A DNA stretch of 64,000 nucleotides from Rhodoferax sp. U2-2l. GTDB taxonomy: Bacteria; Pseudomonadota; Gammaproteobacteria; Burkholderiales; Burkholderiaceae_C. Shown here in pieces: positions 19,571-29,189 of this stretch (position 1 is the first letter of the stretch; every line of letters starts with the position of its first letter). The DNA lies in NCBI RefSeq assembly GCF_020594515.1, contig NZ_JAJCTH010000002.1, positions 1 through 64,000 on the forward strand, in the 5' to 3' direction. The notes under the pieces are model-generated. The model saw only the letters and a program-made list of their open reading frames with translations. It was not told the DNA's origin and did no database searches. A program made the position numbers and the translations under genes.

Positions 19571-20170
19571 ATGAATAACTCTGATGAACAACGTGCGCTG
19601 GACAAAAAAGCCTTGCGTCAACAGCTGCTGGCGCAGCGCCTTCGCCTGCCAGACCGCGAGCGGCGTGTCGATCTGCTGCGCCGCGTCATGCGCATCTGGC
19701 TGGTGGGGCGCCCGGACACGGTGATTGGCGCCTATTGGCCGATCAAGGGCGAGTTCAACCCGCTGCCCGCGTTGCACCGCTGGAAGGAAGACGGCGAGCT
19801 GGTGGAGCGCCCGCAGTTGCGCAAGATCGGCCTGCCGGTGGTGGACAAGGTCAACAAGACCATGACCTTTCACGCCTGGTACCCCGGCTGCCCGATGGAA
19901 GACGACGCCTACGGCATTCCCAAACCCAAAGACACCGAGGTGATCACGCCCACGCTGCTGTTTGTGGCCTGCGTGGGCTACGCGCCGGGTGGCTACCGGC
20001 TGGGTTATGGCGGTGGTTTTTACGATCGCATGCTGGCCACGCTGGACCCCAAACCGTTCACCGTGGGCTTGGGTTTTGGCACCGATTTTTTGCCTGATTT
20101 CGAGCCCGAACCCCACGACATGCCGCTCGACGCCATCCTGAACGACCACGGTGTCGTCTGGCCGGTGTGA
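19571..20170 (+). CDS. 5-formyltetrahydrofolate cyclo-ligase
   Basis: The roughly 199-residue protein shows IGAYWPIKGEFNPLP, a Lys/Arg-rich N-terminal phosphate-binding region and the C-terminal family motif GYGGGFYDRML. It converts 5-formyl-THF to 5,10-methenyl-THF with ATP. The ATG at 19571 has GGAG shortly upstream; a GTG at 19562 is an alternative start. It is divergent from slt with almost no intergenic space. Confidence 0.93.
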   Translation: MNNSDEQRALDKKALRQQLLAQRLRLPDRERRVDLLRRVMRIWLVGRPDTVIGAYWPIKGEFNPLPALHRWKEDGELVERPQLRKIGLPVVDKVNKTMTFHAWYPGCPMEDDAYGIPKPKDTEVITPTLLFVACVGYAPGGYRLGYGGGFYDRMLATLDPKPFTVGLGFGTDFLPDFEPEPHDMPLDAILNDHGVVWPV

Positions 20171-20185
20171 CCCGAACCTCGGGGC

Positions 20186-20242
20186 ATGTCATCCTGGTCC
20201 CTGATTTTGGGCCGCATGCGATGGCAGCTCGGGCCCGCCGTG
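20186..20242. repeat. Possible decayed REP-like element
   Basis: This intergenic stretch begins TGTCAT and ends GTGACA, with GGCC and GCCCGCC segments spaced as in the clearer palindromic elements at 51268-51338 and 62812-62883. Several positions have drifted, so membership of that family is tentative. Confidence 0.3.
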
Positions 20243-20294
20243 ACAAGCATTGCGCCGCAGACTTGGCGTGCCGCATTTTTTGACTGGGCCGCCC

Positions 20295-21575
20295 ATGTTT
20301 GACACCCTTCTTGACCCCCTCATCGACGCCTCTCACAAAGGTTTTCCCCACGCCAGCGCTGCGTTGCGCCTGTCTCAAATCGGCGCGCAGCGCTGGAATG
20401 TGCTGCGGGGCGACCTGCCGCTGCCCTTGGCCGTGATCCGCCAGGACCGCCTGCAGCACAACCTGGCCTGGATGCAGCAGTTTGCCCAAAGCCGCGGCCT
20501 GGGCCTGGCGCCGCACGGCAAAACCAGCATGTCGCCGCAACTGTTTCGCCGCCAGCTCGACGCCGGGGCCTGGGGCATGACCTTTGCCACGGTCACGCAG
20601 GCGCGCATTGGCGTGGCGGCGGGCACCCGCGCCTGCCTGATTGCCAACCAGGTCTTTGCCGACGGCGACCTGGCCGCCATTGACGACCTCAAACGCACCC
20701 ATCCGGGCCTGCGGGTGATCTTTTGGGTGGACTCGGTGGCGCAACTGATGCTGATTGAAGGGTGGCACCAGCGCCACCCGGCGCCGCTGGCCCATGAGGT
20801 GCTGCTCGAAATCGGCGTGCCCGGTGGCCGCACCGGCTGCCGCACGTTCGATCAGGCCATGAATCTCGCCGAATGGTTACACGACAGCGCCGCCGTGCGC
20901 CTGGTGGGGGTGGCATGTTACGAAGGCCTGGGTGCGTCCGGTGACACCGCCAAAGACGCCCCCACTGCCAACGCCCTGATGGCGTTGGTGCAAAACGTGG
21001 CCCGCGCCTGCGACGCGCAAAACCTGTTTCATGGTGAAGAGGTGCTGCTGACCGCCGGTGGCTCCGCCATTTTTGACTTGGTGGCGCCCGCCCTGAAGCT
21101 GGAACTGAGCCGCCCGGTGACCGGCCTGCTGCGCAGCGGCTGCTACGTCACCCACGACCAGGGCAGCTACCAACGCATGATGAGTGCGGTGAGCCAGCGC
21201 ACCGGCTGCGGCGCCGCTCTGGAGGCGGCGTTGGAAGTCTGGGCCTATGTGCAGTCCTGCCCCGAGCCCGGGCTGGCCATTTTGGCGGTGGGCAAACGCG
21301 ACATCTCTTATGACTGGGCTTTGCCGACGCCGTTGCACGTCAACCCGCGCGGCACGTGTGAGTTACAAGCCGCCCCGGCCGACTGGTCCATCATCCAACT
21401 CAACGACCAACATGCTTATTTACAAGGCATCGGGCCAGAGCACGCCGCCCTGCAGGTGGGCGACACCGTCTGCCTGGGCATCTCGCACCCTTGCACCACG
21501 TTTGACAAATGGCGCTGGCTGCCGCTGGTGGATGGTGATTACAACGTGGTGGATGCGGTGGCAACGTGTTTTTAG
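20295..21575 (+). CDS. D-serine deaminase/D-threonine aldolase-like PLP enzyme (alanine racemase fold)
   Basis: The 426-residue protein has the fold-type III PLP barrel N-terminus with the cofactor lysine region APHGKTSMSPQLFRRQL and a later GSAIFDLVAPALKLE. A C-terminal beta domain (DYNVVDAVATCF) carries the zinc/active-site region of DSD1-like enzymes. Members deaminate D-serine or other D-amino acids or cleave beta-hydroxy-D-amino acids; which applies is not visible. The start MFDTLLDPLID is chosen over an upstream ATG because the extra residues are not conserved in character. Confidence 0.88.
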   Translation: MFDTLLDPLIDASHKGFPHASAALRLSQIGAQRWNVLRGDLPLPLAVIRQDRLQHNLAWMQQFAQSRGLGLAPHGKTSMSPQLFRRQLDAGAWGMTFATVTQARIGVAAGTRACLIANQVFADGDLAAIDDLKRTHPGLRVIFWVDSVAQLMLIEGWHQRHPAPLAHEVLLEIGVPGGRTGCRTFDQAMNLAEWLHDSAAVRLVGVACYEGLGASGDTAKDAPTANALMALVQNVARACDAQNLFHGEEVLLTAGGSAIFDLVAPALKLELSRPVTGLLRSGCYVTHDQGSYQRMMSAVSQRTGCGAALEAALEVWAYVQSCPEPGLAILAVGKRDISYDWALPTPLHVNPRGTCELQAAPADWSIIQLNDQHAYLQGIGPEHAALQVGDTVCLGISHPCTTFDKWRWLPLVDGDYNVVDAVATCF

Positions 21576-21691
21576 AAAAATCGGATGAGGTTTGCCAGCT
21601 CCATTTGCCCCGGGTTGTTTCATGCTGGATGATCAAATAAAAACGTTTTGGCGTGTGCATGGCCCGATCAACCTGTTGTTGTTGAAGAACT

Positions 21692-22150
21692 ATGAGCCCC
21701 TTGCAAACTGCGTTACCCGACCTGTCCACTATCGTTGACTACGTTGACCCCTTCCACCGCCAGCAGGTGGTGGCGCTGTGGACCACGGTGTTTGCGTATG
21801 ACGCCGCACACAACCGGCCTGACCTGGTCATCGACAAAAAATTGGCGGTTCAGGATGATCTGCTGTTTGTGGCCCTGGACGGTGCGACCGTGGTGGGCAC
21901 TGTGATGGCGGGTTATGACGGCCGCCGTGGCTGGCTGTATTCGGTGGCGGTGCATCCAGCGCATCGCCATCGGGGTGTGGGCGCCGCATTGGTGCGCCAT
22001 GCCGAGCAGGCCTTGGTGGCGCTGGGCAGCGTCAAGATCAACCTGCAGATTGCGGGCGGCAATGAGGCGGTGGCGCCGTTTTACGAGTCGTTGGGTTATG
22101 TGGTGGAGAAGCGCGTCAGCATGGGGAAACCGGTGCCCCAGAACACCTGA
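21692..22150 (+). CDS. GNAT acetyltransferase, YpeA type
   Basis: The 152-residue single-domain GNAT protein has the acetyl-CoA loop HPAHRHRGVGAALVRHAEQAL and the YpeA-like C-terminal PFYESLGYVVEKRVSMGK. The substrate is unknown. It stands alone, 116 bp after the deaminase and upstream of a toxin-antitoxin pair. Confidence 0.9.
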   Translation: MSPLQTALPDLSTIVDYVDPFHRQQVVALWTTVFAYDAAHNRPDLVIDKKLAVQDDLLFVALDGATVVGTVMAGYDGRRGWLYSVAVHPAHRHRGVGAALVRHAEQALVALGSVKINLQIAGGNEAVAPFYESLGYVVEKRVSMGKPVPQNT

Positions 22151-22224
22151 TTCGCCCGACGGCGATCAAAATAAATAGCTAGCCGCGCTTATCCGTCAAA
22201 GGCTGGCAGCCTATGTAAACAAAA

Positions 22225-22254
22225 GTGTCAGTATATTGTCCGGACTGGTATGAT
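22225..22254 (+). promoter_or_regulatory. Promoter with palindromic operator candidate for the TacAT-type pair
   Basis: A -10-like TATGAT (22249-22254) lies 18 bp after GTGTCA (22225-22230). The perfect palindrome GTCCGGAC (22238-22245) sits between them, where a bound antitoxin would block polymerase. The autoregulation is inferred from the family. Confidence 0.45.
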
Positions 22255-22281
22255 CAAAGCTTGCTCTCAACGAAAGCCACC

Positions 22282-22560
22282 ATGAGCACATTGAATACTT
22301 CCAAGTCCGAACGCATCGATGTCCGCGCCAGCCTGACCGTGAAGTTACTGCTGCAGGAGGCCTCGCGTGCCTGCCACAAGAACGTCAGCGAGTTTTTGCT
22401 CGATGCAGGCGTGTTGGCCGCCAACCAGGCGTTGGCAGACCGTCGGCAATTTTCGCTGGATGAGGCGCAGTGGCAGGCCTTCCAGGCGGCGCTGGATGCA
22501 CCGATTCAGCCCAAGCCACGTCTGAAAAAACTGCTGACTGAACCCGGGGTGCTGGATTGA
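22282..22560 (+). CDS. DUF1778 (TacA-type) antitoxin
   Basis: The 92-residue protein MSTLNTSKSERIDVRASLTVKLLLQEAS has an N-terminal ribbon-helix-helix DNA-binding domain, with CHKNVSEFLLDAGVLAAN typical of DUF1778. The flexible C-terminal part usually wraps around the GNAT toxin. It is the first gene of a pair and its stop overlaps the toxin start (TTGA). Autorepression through the upstream palindrome is likely. Confidence 0.9.
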   Translation: MSTLNTSKSERIDVRASLTVKLLLQEASRACHKNVSEFLLDAGVLAANQALADRRQFSLDEAQWQAFQAALDAPIQPKPRLKKLLTEPGVLD

Positions 22561-23063
22561 GCCCAGCCTACGAGCCAGTTCGCAAACTGACCGCGACCGA
22601 TGGTGTTGATGCGTTCGATTGTGGGCAGCCAGCCCTGAACCAGTTTTTGCAGCGGTATGCGCTGGTCAACCAAAAAGCCAACAGTGCACAAACTTACGTG
22701 TGCTGCCAATCGGGCGAGGTGAGGGGTTTCTACAGTTTGGCGGTGGGTGGTGTTGATGTGGACGTGGCATCAAAGCGGGTGACCCAAGGGCTGGCGCGCC
22801 ACCCGGTGCCGGTGATGGTTCTGGCTAGGTTGGCGGTGGATGCGCAGCACCAGGGCCAGGGGCTGGGCCGGGCGCTGCTGAAAGATGCGCTGCTTCGCAC
22901 GGCACGTGCCGCAGACATTGCCGGTATTCGCTGCCTGCTGGTGCACGCCAAAGACGATGCGGCGCGGCAGTGGTACCAGTCCTGGGAGTTTGAGCCGAGC
23001 CCGTCTGACCCCTACCACTTGTTTCTGCTGATCAAAGACCTCAAGAGCTTGCTGGCGGACTGA
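22557..23063 (+). CDS. GNAT-family toxin (TacT/AtaT-type)
   Basis: The 168-residue GNAT toxin has [22 protein letters not shown] near the N-terminus and the acetyl-CoA motif [19 protein letters not shown]. Toxins of this family acetylate charged tRNAs and stop translation. It starts with TTG overlapping the antitoxin TGA (22557-22560), giving tight coupling and probably lower toxin yield. Length and motifs are intact. Confidence 0.9.
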   Translation: MSPAYEPVRKLTATDGVDAFDCGQPALNQFLQRYALVNQKANSAQTYVCCQSGEVRGFYSLAVGGVDVDVASKRVTQGLARHPVPVMVLARLAVDAQHQGQGLGRALLKDALLRTARAADIAGIRCLLVHAKDDAARQWYQSWEFEPSPSDPYHLFLLIKDLKSLLAD

Positions 23064-23067
23064 TTTC

Positions 23068-24468
<1,401 letters not shown>

Positions 24469-24501
24469 AAACGGTGTGTGAGGGGTTGAAGAGCGGGGGG
24501 C

Positions 24502-25395
24502 TCAGTGTGCCATCAGCGCGCGGGCGTCGTCCTCCAAGCCTTTGAGCTTGGTCGCCATTTTTTGCCGCTGCTCGGGGGATGCGCTGTTGTGCAGCTGGGC
24601 AAAGGTGTCGCAGTTGGCTTGGACCAGCTGGTCGATCTGGGCGCGGTAACTGGTGTTGGGCGACTGCAGGGTGCGCACCAGCAGGGCGCGGATGCTGTCT
24701 TGCGCTTGTGCCAGCGTTGGGGTGCCGCCTGCCAGGGTGCGCAGGGTGTGTTGCAGGTCCTGGTGGCGGCGCAGCGACTCTTGCTCGGCCAGCGCCGTGT
24801 CGTAAGGCGTGGCCATCACACCCGCGCGCAGCAGCTTGGTTTGTGCGTCGGTCAGCGGGCCGTAAAAGCTTTCGCTGCGTTCCACCAGGCGCTCCAGGCG
24901 GCGTGCCTGAATCTCGGCGGGTGGGGCGTTGAGCCACTCATCGCGCCATGTTTGTTCGCGCTTGTCCAGCTGGTGCTTCAAGTGCTGTAGCTGCTCGGGC
25001 TTGATGCTCATGGCCAGGCGGGCAAAAGCGGGCTCGGCTTGGGTCAGCACCACCTCCAGCCGCGCCTTGAAGCGTTCGGCCATCTGGCACACCTGGACCG
25101 CGGTGGTGTCTTGCCCGGCCTGGGCGCGCAGTTCGGCCAAATCGCGTGCCAGCAGGGGCAATTCCTGGCGCCGGTGCCAGCTGTGCAGCGCCTGCAGGTC
25201 TGCCCGCAGCGCCTCACTTTGAGGCGTGCTCAGGTCCAGATAGCCGTCCACCCACCAGTGGCTCAGATTGGGCAGCTGGCCGTAGCCCAGCCTCACCATG
25301 CTGCAGCCGCCCAGCAGCGCGGCCGTCAGCAGCGGCCACAGCAGCGCACGGATAATGCGCCAGACAACATCTTGATTCAACCGGGAGCGAGGCAT
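24502..25395 (-). CDS. Predicted lipoprotein, DUF6279-like
   Basis: The 297-residue protein has a hydrophobic leader and a lipobox (LLGGCS, Cys31), followed by the family-like YGQLPNLSHWWVDGYLDLSTPQ. The rest is helical and charged. No function is known. Its ATG shares the bases CATG with the divergent glmU start, so both start codons overlap on opposite strands. The ribosome site is weak, and a TTG five codons in is an alternative start. Confidence 0.8.
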   Translation of the reverse strand: MPRSRLNQDVVWRIIRALLWPLLTAALLGGCSMVRLGYGQLPNLSHWWVDGYLDLSTPQSEALRADLQALHSWHRRQELPLLARDLAELRAQAGQDTTAVQVCQMAERFKARLEVVLTQAEPAFARLAMSIKPEQLQHLKHQLDKREQTWRDEWLNAPPAEIQARRLERLVERSESFYGPLTDAQTKLLRAGVMATPYDTALAEQESLRRHQDLQHTLRTLAGGTPTLAQAQDSIRALLVRTLQSPNTSYRAQIDQLVQANCDTFAQLHNSASPEQRQKMATKLKGLEDDARALMAH

Positions 25396-26827
25396 GTCGG
25401 AATCTCACAAACTTTTTTCAGAGGCACCGCTGGATGTGCTGATCATGGCGGCGGGCAAGGGCACCCGCATGAAAAGCAAACTGCCCAAAGTGTTGCACCT
25501 TTTGGCTGGGCGCGCCTTGGTGCAGCATGTGATAGACACAGCGGCCGTGTTGTCAGCCCGCCAGGTGACCGTGATCACCGGGCACGGTGCGCCAGAAGTG
25601 GAAGCCGCCATCACCGCTTCAACCCAGGCTGGCAGCCAGTTTGATCTGAACTTTGTGCGCCAGGAGCCGCAGCTGGGCACCGGCCACGCGGTGCAGCAGG
25701 CCGTGCCGGTGCTGCGTGACGACGGGCTGGTGGTGGTGCTCTCGGGCGACGTGCCGCTGACCCAAGCCGACACGCTGACGCAATTGATTACCAGCTGCGC
25801 CGGTGACAAGCTGGCGCTGCTGACCATCGACTTTGCCAACCCCACCGGTTACGGGCGCATCGTGCGCACGGGCGACGCGGTGCAGGCCATCGTTGAGCAA
25901 AAAGACGCCACACCGGCGCAACTGAAAATCACCGAGGTCTACAGCGGCATCATGGCCGTGCCTGCCAAACAGCTCAAAACCTGGCTGGCGCGCCTCGACA
26001 ACAAAAATGCCCAGGGCGAGTACTACCTGACCGACATCGTCAAATTTGCCGTGGCGGACGGCTTTCCGGTGGTGGCACACAAAATCATAGACGCCGCTCA
26101 GGTGGCTGGTGTCAACAGCCCGGTGCAGCTGGCCGACCTGGAGCGCGCCTACCAGAAGCGGGTGGCGCTGCAGCTGATGGAGCAAGGCGTGCGCCTGACT
26201 GACCCGGCGCGGCTGGACGTGCGCGGCAAACTCAGCTGCGCGCAAGACGTGTTTATTGACGTGAACTGCGTGTTTGAAGGCGTGGTCAGCCTGGGCGAGG
26301 GTGTCAAGATCGGCCCCAACTGTGTGATCAAAAACGCCAGCATTGCTGCGGGCGCGGTGATTCACCCGTTCACCCACATTGAAGGTGGCGAGCCGGGTAG
26401 CAAAAACGCGGTGGAAGTGGGTCCGGGCGCGCTGATTGGCCCGTTTGCCCGCCTGCGCCCCGGCGCCAAGCTGGGCGCCGAGGTGCACATCGGCAACTTT
26501 GTCGAGGTCAAAAACTCCACCCTGGCCAAGGGTGCCAAGGCCAACCACCTGGCCTACCTGGGTGACGCCACCGTGGGTGAACGCGTCAACTACGGTGCCG
26601 GCAGCATCACCGCCAATTACGACGGCGCCAACAAACACCGCACCATCATCGAGGCGGACGTGCACATTGGCAGCAACTGCGTGCTGGTGGCGCCGGTGAC
26701 CATTGGCGCCGGTGGCACGGTGGGCGGTGGTTCCACCGTGTCCAAAGACGCCCCGCCGCTGGCACTCACCGTGGCGCGCGCGCGCCAGATGAGTGTGGCC
26801 AACTGGAAGCGGCCCGCGAAAAAATGA
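25394..26827 (+). CDS. glmU: Bifunctional UDP-GlcNAc pyrophosphorylase / GlcN-1-P acetyltransferase
   Basis: The 477-residue enzyme has the N-terminal uridyltransferase motif IMAAGKGTRMKSKLPKVLH (about 15-35) and a C-terminal left-handed beta-helix with hexapeptide repeats. The acetyltransferase active-site segment NFVEVKNS is present, as is the ending GGGSTVSKDAPPLALTVARA. It makes UDP-GlcNAc for peptidoglycan and lipopolysaccharide. GGAG precedes the ATG. Its stop overlaps the next gene start (ATGA 26824-26827). glmS lies about 2.4 kb downstream, so two steps of one pathway are near each other. Confidence 0.97.
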   Translation: MSESHKLFSEAPLDVLIMAAGKGTRMKSKLPKVLHLLAGRALVQHVIDTAAVLSARQVTVITGHGAPEVEAAITASTQAGSQFDLNFVRQEPQLGTGHAVQQAVPVLRDDGLVVVLSGDVPLTQADTLTQLITSCAGDKLALLTIDFANPTGYGRIVRTGDAVQAIVEQKDATPAQLKITEVYSGIMAVPAKQLKTWLARLDNKNAQGEYYLTDIVKFAVADGFPVVAHKIIDAAQVAGVNSPVQLADLERAYQKRVALQLMEQGVRLTDPARLDVRGKLSCAQDVFIDVNCVFEGVVSLGEGVKIGPNCVIKNASIAAGAVIHPFTHIEGGEPGSKNAVEVGPGALIGPFARLRPGAKLGAEVHIGNFVEVKNSTLAKGAKANHLAYLGDATVGERVNYGAGSITANYDGANKHRTIIEADVHIGSNCVLVAPVTIGAGGTVGGGSTVSKDAPPLALTVARARQMSVANWKRPAKK

Positions 26828-27600
26828 GCGAGCTTGAGCATTTGCAGCGCCAGCTTGAGGCAAGCCGGGCCGAGCTGCAAGACTTTGTTTCCACGGTGTC
26901 GCATGACCTGCGTGCGCCCTTGCGCCACATCAACGCCTACGCACAAGTCATTGCCGAAGACTGGCCCGAGCTGCCCGCCGAGATGGCGGACCACCTGAGT
27001 ACCATCCGCGAGTCAGCCCAGTTGCTCAGCCGCCAGCTCGACGGCTTGACGCAGCTCTCGCGGCTGGCTGGGTTGCCGGTCAGTCTGGAACCGGTGAATG
27101 TGAGCACGCTGGTTCGGGAGGTGGCGGATGATTTGGCGAAACACCCGTCCACCACCGCGGTGGACTGGCAGCTGGCGTGCGATGTGCCCCCGGTGCTGGC
27201 CGACAAGACAATGTTGCGTCAGGTGCTGGTGCAGCTGCTGGGCAATGCACTCAAGTTCAGCCGCGGTCGGGACACGGCGCAGATTTCGCTGAGCTGGCAA
27301 TGCACAGCCGCCGGTCAGTCGCATCCGTCAGAGCCGTCAAACGCTTTGGGCTCTGAGGCTGACAGCCCCACCTGCTGCCTCCGCATCACCGACCAGGGGA
27401 TAGGTTTCAGGCCCGAGCAAGCCGGCAAGCTGTTCAAGGTGTTTGGCAAGCTGCACCCGGCGCGCGAGTTTGAGGGGCTGGGCCTGGGGCTGCTGCAGTG
27501 CCGCAAGCTCATGGCGCGGCAGGCGGGCGCGATCAGCATCAGCGGTGCGGTGGATCAGGGGTGCTGCGTCACGCTGCATCTGCCCCTGGCCAGCGCCTGA
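26824..27600 (+). CDS. Small soluble histidine kinase (HisKA-HATPase)
   Basis: The 258-residue protein has a short coiled start, the phosphoacceptor histidine in FVSTVSHDLRAPLRHINAYAQ, and an ATPase domain with LLGNALKFSRGRD, ITDQGIGF and GLGLGLLQCRKLM. This resembles the kinase core of bacteriophytochromes but has no sensor domain and no membrane segment. No response regulator is adjacent. Its start overlaps the glmU stop by four bases, so the two are co-translated. The partner and signal are unknown. Confidence 0.88.
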   Translation: MSELEHLQRQLEASRAELQDFVSTVSHDLRAPLRHINAYAQVIAEDWPELPAEMADHLSTIRESAQLLSRQLDGLTQLSRLAGLPVSLEPVNVSTLVREVADDLAKHPSTTAVDWQLACDVPPVLADKTMLRQVLVQLLGNALKFSRGRDTAQISLSWQCTAAGQSHPSEPSNALGSEADSPTCCLRITDQGIGFRPEQAGKLFKVFGKLHPAREFEGLGLGLLQCRKLMARQAGAISISGAVDQGCCVTLHLPLASA

Positions 27601-27617
27601 AGCCAACGGCAAAAGTT

Positions 27618-28109
27618 TCAGATCTGGGTCGGCAGCGGTACCCGCGCCCCGAACTTGCTGCGTTTGAGGCTGAAAAAGCTCTTCACATTGCGCACATTGG
27701 CATCCGCCGTGAACAGCCGCTGGGTGAGCGCCAGGTAGTCCGGCATGTTGGCGGCGTGCACCACCAGGCAAAAATCCGGCCCCGGTGACACCCGGTAACA
27801 CTGCTGCACCGCGTCTTCATGCTGCACGCGCTGCTCAAAAGCAACGAGTGCGGCCTGGTCTTGCCGGTCCAGCGTGATTTCGACCACGGCGGTCAGCCCG
27901 TAGCCGATGCTGCCCGCCAGGGTGTCCACGCTCAGCACGGCAATCTCGCGCTCGATCAGGCCCAGCTCTTTGAGGCGCTTGACCCGGCGCAGGCAGGTCG
28001 GGGGCGACACGTGCACGCGTTCGGCCAGGTCCTGGTTGGACAGGGCGGCATCGGTTTGCAGTTGGTTGAGCAAAAGCAGATCAATGGTGTCCAGTGCGAT
28101 GGGGGTCAT
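27618..28109 (-). CDS. Lrp/AsnC family transcriptional regulator
   Basis: The 163-residue protein has an N-terminal helix-turn-helix (about 8-55, LSNQDLAERVHVSPPTCLRRVKRL) and a C-terminal RAM ligand-binding domain (about 70-150). It follows a DMT transporter gene on the same strand after 57 bp. Lrp-type regulators commonly control amino acid transporters, so that transporter is the likely target; this is inference. Confidence 0.92.
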   Translation of the reverse strand: MTPIALDTIDLLLLNQLQTDAALSNQDLAERVHVSPPTCLRRVKRLKELGLIEREIAVLSVDTLAGSIGYGLTAVVEITLDRQDQAALVAFEQRVQHEDAVQQCYRVSPGPDFCLVVHAANMPDYLALTQRLFTADANVRNVKSFFSLKRSKFGARVPLPTQI

Positions 28110-28166
28110 GTCAGCCTCTGCGTCAACGGGGGGGCAGTTGTTGGTCGTCAGGCGCGGTGGTGCCGC

Positions 28167-29054
28167 TCAGCGCTTCAGTCGCTTGCGCAGCAGCGGCCAC
28201 AGCAGGTTGAGTGCCAGCCCGGTCATCACCAGCGCGGCGGCAATCAGTTTCCAGGCGGGCAGGCTCTCGCCCAGCCACCAGGCCGAGCTGCCCATGCCAA
28301 ACAGCGGCACCAGCAGCGCCATCGGCGTGATGGTGGCGGCGCTGTAGCGGCTCAGCAGCCAGCCCCAGGCGGCGTAACCAAAAATCGAGTTGCCCCAGGC
28401 CTGCCAGGCCACTGCCGCCCACGCCGTCGCATCCGCCTGCTGCAGCCCGGCCTGCAGGGCAGACCAGCCCTCCACCCAAAGTGACAGCAACGCCAGCGGC
28501 GGCACGGCAAACAGGCTGGACCACACCACATACGCCACCATGTTGATGCGCCCGGCGGCGCGGCTCACCAAGTTGCCCCCGGCCCAGGACAGCGCGGCCA
28601 GCAACACTAGCCCCAGGCCCAGCAGCGTGGTGCTGCCGTCGGTGTGGGCCACGATCACACCCAGACCACCCGCAGCCAGCGCCAGCGCCAGCCACTGCAC
28701 CCGCTGCAGGGTTTCGCCCGCCAGCATCATCGCCAGCCCGATGGTGAAAAACACCTGCACCTGGATCACCAGCGAGGCCAGCCCGGGCGAAATGTGCCCG
28801 TTCATCGCCACAAACAGCAGGCCGAACTGGCCGACACCAATCAGCAGCCCGTAGCCCGCCAGGTTGTGCCAGGGCACCGCTGGACGCGGCAAAAAGAACA
28901 CCATCGGGAAGACCACCACGCAGAAGCGCAGCGTGGCAAACAGCAGTGGCGGCATCTGGCCCAAAGCCAGCTTGATCACCACAAAGTTGCTGCCCCAGAC
29001 GGCCACCACGGCCAGGGCGAGCAAAAAGTGGCGCAGTGAGATTGATGTTTTCAT
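28167..29054 (-). CDS. EamA-type DMT superfamily transporter
   Basis: The 295-residue protein has about ten hydrophobic helices in two EamA repeats and starts MKTSISLRHFLLALAVVAVWGSNFVVIKLALGQMP. Members export amino acids or other metabolites. The gene is divergent from glmS and followed by an Lrp-type regulator. The substrate is unknown. Confidence 0.92.
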   Translation of the reverse strand: MKTSISLRHFLLALAVVAVWGSNFVVIKLALGQMPPLLFATLRFCVVVFPMVFFLPRPAVPWHNLAGYGLLIGVGQFGLLFVAMNGHISPGLASLVIQVQVFFTIGLAMMLAGETLQRVQWLALALAAGGLGVIVAHTDGSTTLLGLGLVLLAALSWAGGNLVSRAAGRINMVAYVVWSSLFAVPPLALLSLWVEGWSALQAGLQQADATAWAAVAWQAWGNSIFGYAAWGWLLSRYSAATITPMALLVPLFGMGSSAWWLGESLPAWKLIAAALVMTGLALNLLWPLLRKRLKR

Positions 29055-29189
29055 TCAAAAAATTAAATTATTTGGAATATTTAAACACAGATCATCATGC
29101 ATGAAATATTTGATTATTTGTCATAAAAAATAGATCACTAATTTCACTCGTGAACTTCTACGATGCAGCCTCACTCAACGGAGCAGCTT
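29055..29189. promoter_or_regulatory. AT-rich divergent promoter region (DMT transporter / glmS)
   Basis: This 135-bp spacer is strikingly AT-rich compared with its surroundings, with runs such as AAAAAATTAAATTATTTGG. It must hold the glmS promoter and that of the transporter. Such composition suits Lrp-type binding, but I cannot assign exact boxes. Confidence 0.4.
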
